This document shows, piece after piece, positions 58,722-64,000 of a stretch of DNA of 64,000 nucleotides. Position numbers and translations under genes: made by a program. The stretch comes from DATBGO01 sp963695645 (lineage in GTDB: Bacteria; Actinomycetota; Actinomycetes; Streptosporangiales; Streptosporangiaceae), in assembly GCA_963695645.1 (NCBI GenBank), contig CAVOHC010000016.1, positions 62,001 to 126,000 on the forward strand, written 5' to 3'. The first letter of the stretch is position 1; the number at the start of each line of letters is the position of its first letter. The notes below the pieces were generated by a model, which had not been told where the DNA came from, did not search any database, and worked only from the letters and a program-made list of their open reading frames with translations.

Positions 58722-61055
58722 TCAGGCAGCCGCCGCTGTCTGCCCGGTCCCTTCGGTGTCTGCCGGCGCGGCGGGCACTTCAGGCCCGCCCGACGCGATG
58801 TTCGTGGAGCGGCGCTTGGAGATGACGATCGCGGCCACCACGATCGCGGCCGCGCCAAGCGCAACTCCGGTCCGCAGCGCAGTGTTGTGGCTGTACTGCA
58901 CCACGCTCTGTGCGATGAGCAGCGACACCAAGTTCATGACCTTGATCAGCGGGTTGATCGCCGGGCCTGCGGTGTCCTTGAACGGGTCGCCCACGGTGTC
59001 GCCGATCACCGTGGCGGCGTGTGCCTCCGAGCCCTTGCCGCCGTAATGGCCGTCCTCGACCAGTTTCTTCGCGTTGTCCCAGGCGCCGCCGGAGTTGGCC
59101 AGGAAGACAGCCATCAGCGCGCCCGTGGCGATAGCGCCGGCCAGGAAAGAGCCGAGCGGTGCGTAACCGAACGCGAAGCCGACCGCGATCGGCGTCAGCA
59201 CCGCCATCAGCCCGGGCGTGGCGAGTTCCCGCAGCGAGTCCTTGGTGCAGATGTCGACCACGCGGCCGTATTCGGGTTTCTCGGTGTAGTCCATGATCCC
59301 CGGGTGGTTCCGGAACTGCTCGCGGACCTCGTACACCACCTGGCCGGCCGCCCGGCCGACCGCCATGATCAAGAGCCCGGAGAAGTAGAACACCACGGCC
59401 GCGCCGATCATGACGCCGACCAGCACGTTGGGGTGGTCCACCGACAGGCTGAAAGTGCCCGCGGCCCGGCCGAGCGCGGTCTCGACGGTGGTGCGGAACG
59501 CGCCGAACAGCGCCGTTGCGGCCAGCACCGCGGTGGCGATCGCGATGCCCTTGGTGATCGCCTTGGTGGTGTTGCCCACCGCGTCCAGGTGGGTGAGCAC
59601 CGCGGCGGGCTCGCCCTCGAACTCGCCGGACATCTCGGCGATGCCCTGGGCGTTGTCCGACACCGGGCCGAAGGTGTCCATCGAGACGATGACGCCGACC
59701 GTGGTCAGCAGGCCGGTGCCGGCCAGCGCGACCGCGAACAGCGCGATAATCGCGTTGCCGGTGCCGAGCAGGAAGGCCAGGTAGACAGCACCGCCGATGA
59801 GCAGCGCCGAGTAGACGGCGGACTCAAGGCCGACGGCTATTCCCGACAAGATGACGGTCGCGGCCCCGGTCTGCGAGCTTTCGGCGATCTCGCGGACCGG
59901 CCGCCTGCTGGTCTCGGTGAAGTAGCCGGTGAGCAGCTGGATGGCGCTGGCCAGCACGAGTCCGATCAGGACCGCGCCGATCGCCAGCAGCCGCGGGTTC
60001 CCGACGTGGGTCAGGATCGAGCGGGCGTCCACCCCGGTCACGCCCTTCAGCTGGCTGAAGCTGGACGGCAGGTAGATGAACGCGGCGCCGATTACCAGGA
60101 TCAGGGAGATGATCGCGGAGATGAAGAAGCCGCGGTTGATCGCGGTCATGCCGCTGCGGTCGTTCTTGCGCGGCGCGACGACGAAGATCCCGATCACCGC
60201 CGTGATGACGCCGCACATCGGGACCATGAGCGGGAAGACCAGGCCCTGCGAACCGAACGCCCGCACCCCCAGGATCAGCGCGGCGACCAGCATGACCGAG
60301 TACGACTCGAACAGGTCGGCTGCCATTCCCGCGCAGTCGCCGACGTTGTCGCCGACGTTGTCGGCGATCGTGGCGGCGTTGCGCGGGTCATCCTCGGGAA
60401 TGCCCTTCTCGACCTTGCCCACCAGGTCGGCGCCGACGTCTGCGGCCTTGGTGAAGATCCCGCCGCCGACCCGCATGAACATGGCCAGCAGCGCCGCCCC
60501 GAAGCCGAAGCCTTCCAGCACGCTGGGGGCGTTCGCCTTGTAGATGATGACCACCAGCGCCGCGCCGAACAGGCCGAGCCCGACGGTGAACATCCCGGCC
60601 ACGCCGCCGGTGCGGAACGCGATCCGCATCGCGGACCGCTCGCCTGCCTCGCGCGCCGCCGCCGCTACCCGTACGTTGCCGCGCACCGCCAGCGACATCC
60701 CCGTGAACCCGGTGGTAGCCGAGAAGAGCGCGCCCACCAGGAAGAAACCGCTGCGGCCCCAGCGGACCGATTCGTTGACCGCAGGCAGCAGCAGGAGCAC
60801 GAAGAAGATCAGAACCACGAAGACGCCGATGGTCTTGAACTGGCGCCTGAGGTAGGCCGCTGCGCCCTCCTGGACCGCCGTCGCGATCTCCTGCATCTTC
60901 GCGGTTCCCTGGCTGGCTGCCAGAACTTCCCTGACCAGCACGCCAGCCACCACGAGGGCGGCGAGGGCTACCGCGGCCACGGCCACAACCCAGGTCAGGT
61001 TGCTGCCAGTGAGCGTGGGCCCGTTGCTCGCCAGGACGAGCTTGAGGCTAGACAT
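58722..61055 (-). CDS. hppA: membrane-bound proton-pumping pyrophosphatase
   Basis: 777 residues, about 16 membrane helices. Substrate and metal motifs include ADVGADLVGKVEKGIPEDDP, NVGDNVGDCAGMAADLFES, MDTFGPVSDNAQGIAEMSG and GDTVGDPFKDTAGPAINPL. GNTTKA carries the Lys that replaces Ala in potassium-independent pumps, so it should be a K+-independent H+-PPase. ATG at 61055 with AAGGAGG. Gene order hppA, anti-sigma, STAS, helicase is the same as around bldG in Streptomyces. Confidence 0.97.
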   Translation of the reverse strand: MSSLKLVLASNGPTLTGSNLTWVVAVAAVALAALVVAGVLVREVLAASQGTAKMQEIATAVQEGAAAYLRRQFKTIGVFVVLIFFVLLLLPAVNESVRWGRSGFFLVGALFSATTGFTGMSLAVRGNVRVAAAAREAGERSAMRIAFRTGGVAGMFTVGLGLFGAALVVIIYKANAPSVLEGFGFGAALLAMFMRVGGGIFTKAADVGADLVGKVEKGIPEDDPRNAATIADNVGDNVGDCAGMAADLFESYSVMLVAALILGVRAFGSQGLVFPLMVPMCGVITAVIGIFVVAPRKNDRSGMTAINRGFFISAIISLILVIGAAFIYLPSSFSQLKGVTGVDARSILTHVGNPRLLAIGAVLIGLVLASAIQLLTGYFTETSRRPVREIAESSQTGAATVILSGIAVGLESAVYSALLIGGAVYLAFLLGTGNAIIALFAVALAGTGLLTTVGVIVSMDTFGPVSDNAQGIAEMSGEFEGEPAAVLTHLDAVGNTTKAITKGIAIATAVLAATALFGAFRTTVETALGRAAGTFSLSVDHPNVLVGVMIGAAVVFYFSGLLIMAVGRAAGQVVYEVREQFRNHPGIMDYTEKPEYGRVVDICTKDSLRELATPGLMAVLTPIAVGFAFGYAPLGSFLAGAIATGALMAVFLANSGGAWDNAKKLVEDGHYGGKGSEAHAATVIGDTVGDPFKDTAGPAINPLIKVMNLVSLLIAQSVVQYSHNTALRTGVALGAAAIVVAAIVISKRRSTNIASGGPEVPAAPADTEGTGQTAAAA

Positions 61056-61330
61056 CTGTCCTCCTTGACAGGGCAACGAGCTTTCCTCGCCACTGCTGCC
61101 CAGTGCTTATGTCGCTGCACGCGCGCGTAGACACACCGATCTCTCGAGGAACTCCACCACGGCAGTGCCGGGAGTCTACGCATCCGGGCCACAGAATGAT
61201 AATGCGGGCCCAGTCGTGGTGCCACTGCGCGCGGTCGTGACGCAAGACTTGCCCGCGGTTACGCCGCATGCCCCAGCGCATCCGGCTGCCGCGCGCCGCC
61301 TGCACGCGCCACGTCAGCGGCCCGGTCCGG

Positions 61331-61744
61331 TCAGGCTGACAGGCCATCCGATGGCCAGCTCATCCGGATTGTCGTGCCGACAGCAGACTCGCTGATCTGC
61401 ACATCATCGGCAAGCCCGGCGATGACCGCGAGCGCGAAGCCCTGGGGCCGCCCAGCGGAACCTGCCCCCGGGCCGCCCTTGGCCGAGCCCCGGGCGGCGC
61501 CCGTGTCGGTGACCTCCACCTCGAACCTCCCTGCCCCGTTGGTCAGCGCGATCCTGACGGGCTCAGCCGGGCAGTTCAGCTGGTGGGCCTCGACAGCACG
61601 CGAGCACGCCTCGCCGACCGCCAGCCTGACCTCGTCAAGCAGCGCCTCTGGCACACCGCTGCGCCTGGCTACCGCCGTGGCGACCAGCCTGGCCGTACGT
61701 ACGTGGGCGGGCAGGGGGGTGAAGCTGACTTCAACCGTTGCCAT
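61331..61744 (-). CDS. RsbW-like anti-sigma factor/serine kinase (HATPase)
   Basis: 137 residues, GHKL ATPase fold. The N-box region reads LAVGEACSRAVEAHQ, where the Mg-binding Asn of RsbW/SpoIIAB is Arg; the later ATP-lid region is GRPQGFALAVIAGLADDVQ. Binding or kinase activity may therefore differ from the textbook. It lies next to a BldG-like STAS protein, its probable antagonist, 20 bases downstream of it. Confidence 0.88.
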   Translation of the reverse strand: MATVEVSFTPLPAHVRTARLVATAVARRSGVPEALLDEVRLAVGEACSRAVEAHQLNCPAEPVRIALTNGAGRFEVEVTDTGAARGSAKGGPGAGSAGRPQGFALAVIAGLADDVQISESAVGTTIRMSWPSDGLSA

Positions 61745-61764
61745 CTCGGGGCATCAGCCAGCGG

Positions 61765-62115
61765 TTATTTCTCGGATTTCCGGGCCGTGATGGCCTCTTC
61801 CACGGTGTCGTGGATGCCGAAGACCTTCGTAAGGCCCGTGATCCGGAAAATCTTAAGAATCCGCTCCTGCGTGCAGACCAGGTCGAGCGAGCCGTCGTGG
61901 GCCCGGACCCGCTTGAGGCCCCCGACCAGTACTCCGAGCCCCGTTGAGTCGAGGAACTCGACCTTCTCCATGTTCACCACGAGCTGGAAGTGGTTGCTGT
62001 TGACCAGCTCGATCAGGAGTTCACGCAAGCGCGGCGCGGTGTAGACGTCGATCTCGCCTTCCACCTCGACGATCTCGATCCCATCCTTGGTGTGGTGATC
62101 CAACTTCAGATCCAC
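61765..62115 (-). CDS. bldG: BldG-like anti-sigma factor antagonist (STAS domain)
   Basis: 116 residues. STAS fold with VEVEGEIDVYTAPRLRELL and the phosphorylatable serine S57 in VEFLDSTGLGVLVGGLKRV. Close in size and sequence to Streptomyces BldG, a switch controlling differentiation and stress sigma factors. The start is GTG at 62115 with GGAGG at five bases; the frame continues upstream but without protein character. Co-transcribed with the RsbW-like gene. Confidence 0.93.
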   Translation of the reverse strand: MDLKLDHHTKDGIEIVEVEGEIDVYTAPRLRELLIELVNSNHFQLVVNMEKVEFLDSTGLGVLVGGLKRVRAHDGSLDLVCTQERILKIFRITGLTKVFGIHDTVEEAITARKSEK

Positions 62116-62277
62116 AAATCCTCCAGCGCCATGCGGCCATCGTCTGAGCGTGCGGGCGAGCCATATCGAACCCGGGATCGGGCGTACTCCCGTCGCGCAT
62201 TCAATCACGCTCTGAGGTCATGTCTATACCAGATCAGGGTTCGAGGCACCTTGCGTCGTGGTGACACACTGAACCCG

Positions 62278-64000
62278 ATGCCCTCGACAGCGCCGCTCGT
62301 CCCCGACGAGCCAGCGATCCCTGCCGGGCGGCTCGGCCATGTCGCTGCCGTGGCCGCTGTCGCCAGGCCGTTGAGCGCTGCCCCTCGTGCGGTCCCTTTC
62401 GAGCCGGCCAGCAAGCAGCAGGTTCGCGCTGCGGCGACCGCGGCGGCACCTGTCATGGCGGCACCCGGCCCGGCGGCACCCGGCCCGGCGGCACCCGGCG
62501 CCGTCCGGATCCTGGAGCGTGGCGCCCGGTCGGGAAGGCTCATCCACCTGGAGAACCTGCCCGCCAGGCACGGCCACCGGGTTGACTGGCCGGCCTGGGT
62601 GCCGCGCCAGCTGACCGAGGCGCTCGGGCAGGCCGGCGTGCCGGGACCGTGGGCACATCAGGCCGCCGCGGCGGAGTGTGCGCACGACGGGCGCAGCGTC
62701 ATCATCTCGACCGGCACAGCGTCGGGTAAGTCGCTCGGCTACCTGCTGCCGGCCCTCACCGGCGTGCTGGATGGCGGTACCGCCCTCTACCTGGCCCCGA
62801 CCCGGGCCCTGGCAGCGGATCAGCTGCGGACGGTACAGGCCCTCGGGATCCCGGGGGTACGCGCAGCCGTGCTGGACGGCGACACTCCGGCGGCGCAGCG
62901 GTCCTGGGCCCGGTCGCACGCCAGCTACCTGCTCACCACACCAGACATGCTGCATCACTCACTGCTGCCGCGACACGCCAGCTGGGACGGCTTCTACCGG
63001 CGGCTGCGGTACGTGATCGTCGATGAGTGCCACGGATACCGCGGCGTGTTCGGGTCACACGTGGCTCACGTGCTGCGCAGGCTCCGGCGGATCGCCGCGC
63101 ATCATCACGGCGGCCAGGCCGCCCGGCGGGAACCCGTGTTCATCCTGGCCTCCGCCACGATCAGCGAGCCGCAGCGATGCGCGCAGCTGCTCACCGGGTT
63201 GGCCGCCGAGGCGGTCACCGCGGACGCCGCCCCGCGCGGCCCGGTGACCTTCGGGCTCTGGGAGCCGCCGCTCACGACGCTCCGCGGCGAGGCCGGCGCG
63301 CCGGTGCGGCGGACTGCCACCGCCGAGGCGGCCGGGCTGCTCGCTGACCTGGTGACCCAGAATGTCCCCGCGCTTGCCTTTGTCCGGTCCCGGCGGGGTG
63401 CCGAAGCGGTGGCACTTGGCGCGCGACGGGCACTCGCCGACGCGGGCGCGGCTGACCTGACCGCGAAGGTGGCGGCCTACCGGTCCGGTTACCTAGCCGA
63501 GGACCGGCGCGCGCTCGAGGCTGCGCTGGCGGCTGGCCAGATCACCGGGCTGGCCACCACCACCGCGCTCGAGCTCGGGGTCAACATCGGCGGGCTTGAC
63601 GCGGTGCTGATCGCCGGCTGGCCCGGCACCAGGGCTGCCCTCTGGCAGCAGGCCGGGCGGGCCGGGCGGAACGGCCGGGCCGCGGTGGCCGTTCTCATCG
63701 CCCGCGATGATCCGCTGGATACCTATCTGGTGCATCACCCGGAGGCGTTGCTCCATCAGCCGGTGGAGGCCACCGTCCTCGATCCAGGGAATCCTTACGT
63801 GCTGGCGCCGCACCTGCGCGCTGCCGCCGCGGAACTGCCGCTGACCGATGCGGACATTGAGTTGTTCGGGCCGGCCGCCGCGGATGTCGCCGACAGCCTC
63901 CGCCGCGCCGGCATGCTCCGGTTGCGCGGGAACCGGTGGTACTGGACGCACCGCGGCCGGGCGCCACAGGCGGGCCTGCGCGGCACCGGCGGCGCGCCGG
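62278..64000 (+). CDS. DEAD/DEAH-box helicase (YprA-like, DUF1998-type), 3' end outside the window
   Basis: The frame is open from ATG 62278 to the window end (574 codons). After ~85 low-complexity residues come the helicase motifs: Q-like PWAHQAAAAE, Walker A STGTASGKSLGYLLPAL, PTRALAADQL, TTPDMLHHSLL, DECHGYRG (DEAH variant), ILASATIS, and domain-2 motifs TTTALELGVNIGGLDA and QQAGRAGRNG. This family usually carries C-terminal zinc and DUF1998 domains, expected beyond 64000. Diverges from the bldG-like gene, as in Streptomyces. Confidence 0.92.
   Translation, partial: MPSTAPLVPDEPAIPAGRLGHVAAVAAVARPLSAAPRAVPFEPASKQQVRAAATAAAPVMAAPGPAAPGPAAPGAVRILERGARSGRLIHLENLPARHGHRVDWPAWVPRQLTEALGQAGVPGPWAHQAAAAECAHDGRSVIISTGTASGKSLGYLLPALTGVLDGGTALYLAPTRALAADQLRTVQALGIPGVRAAVLDGDTPAAQRSWARSHASYLLTTPDMLHHSLLPRHASWDGFYRRLRYVIVDECHGYRGVFGSHVAHVLRRLRRIAAHHHGGQAARREPVFILASATISEPQRCAQLLTGLAAEAVTADAAPRGPVTFGLWEPPLTTLRGEAGAPVRRTATAEAAGLLADLVTQNVPALAFVRSRRGAEAVALGARRALADAGAADLTAKVAAYRSGYLAEDRRALEAALAAGQITGLATTTALELGVNIGGLDAVLIAGWPGTRAALWQQAGRAGRNGRAAVAVLIARDDPLDTYLVHHPEALLHQPVEATVLDPGNPYVLAPHLRAAAAELPLTDADIELFGPAAADVADSLRRAGMLRLRGNRWYWTHRGRAPQAGLRGTGGAP

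Noticed and set aside
58578..61130. An 850-codon plus-strand frame antisense to hppA
   Set aside because: It is the mirror of a strongly biased GC-rich coding region, full of Asp/Arg/His/Gln, with no motifs. The minus-strand gene is certain.

Overview
The window is about 70% GC, packed with genes on both strands, and carries many actinobacterial marker genes: a CarD/IspF/CysS/RlmB block, a SenX3-RegX3 type two-component pair, a mycothiol glycosyltransferase, a BldG-type anti-anti-sigma factor beside a proton pyrophosphatase, and DUF2637-like and CsoR proteins. It is best read as chromosomal DNA of a high-GC actinomycete, perhaps a soil lineage near Streptosporangiales; the species cannot be named from the sequence. 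I see no tRNA, rRNA, CRISPR array, transposase, phage gene or replication origin.

Layout. 1-4 kb: the end of a DrrAB-like ABC exporter and a large FtsX-type permease. 4-18 kb: a housekeeping block with rlmB, cysS, a homogentisate-dioxygenase-like gene, a DUF2637 membrane protein, ispF, carD, a thioredoxin-like membrane-anchored protein, a PCuAC-like lipoprotein, regX3-senX3, gpmA, mshA (frameshifted), ybjN and csoR. 18.5-22.1 kb: a tightly overlapping electron-transfer operon (small membrane protein, ApbE flavin transferase, ferric-reductase-like cytochrome, NuoF-like flavoprotein, ferredoxin). 22.3-23.5 kb: a racemase-like CoA-transferase.

23.5-31.8 kb is the most unusual block. A well-preserved M-box (Mg2+) riboswitch and a short leader ORF precede a transporter of the magnesium-type NRAMP branch. 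A second such transporter follows on the other strand, translationally coupled to a soluble protein that carries the PRC-barrel, MgtE-N and CBS sensory parts of MgtE without its membrane channel. A divergent KimA/APC-like permease fused to a C-terminal OB-fold completes what looks like a Mg/K homeostasis island.

32-39.7 kb: diiron ferritin-like protein, GH1 beta-glucosidase, trehalose-phosphatase, PrmC-like methyltransferase, phytoene-desaturase-like oxidoreductase, MBL-fold hydrolase and a cyclic-nucleotide-binding protein. 40-48.6 kb: an FtsX permease (frameshifted) diverges from a signalling block made of a receiver-nucleotidyl-cyclase fusion, an ABC ATPase, a membrane histidine kinase and two more receivers. 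With the cNMP-binding protein nearby, this could be a phosphorelay-controlled cyclic-nucleotide system. 48.8-58.5 kb: HD hydrolase, small conserved-looking protein, TauE/SafE exporter, ABC ATPase, GAF kinase/LuxR regulator pair, SDR, QueA, unknown 122-aa protein, SerB and SixA. 58.7-64 kb: HppA, an RsbW-like kinase, a BldG-like STAS protein and the start of a DEAD/DEAH helicase.

Two properties of the sequence as a whole stand out. Tandem repeats are very common: in coding regions the periods are multiples of three, while those between genes are mostly not. Three genes (mshA, the MBL hydrolase, an FtsX permease) are broken by short indels in GC-rich runs, which could be real mutations or assembly errors.
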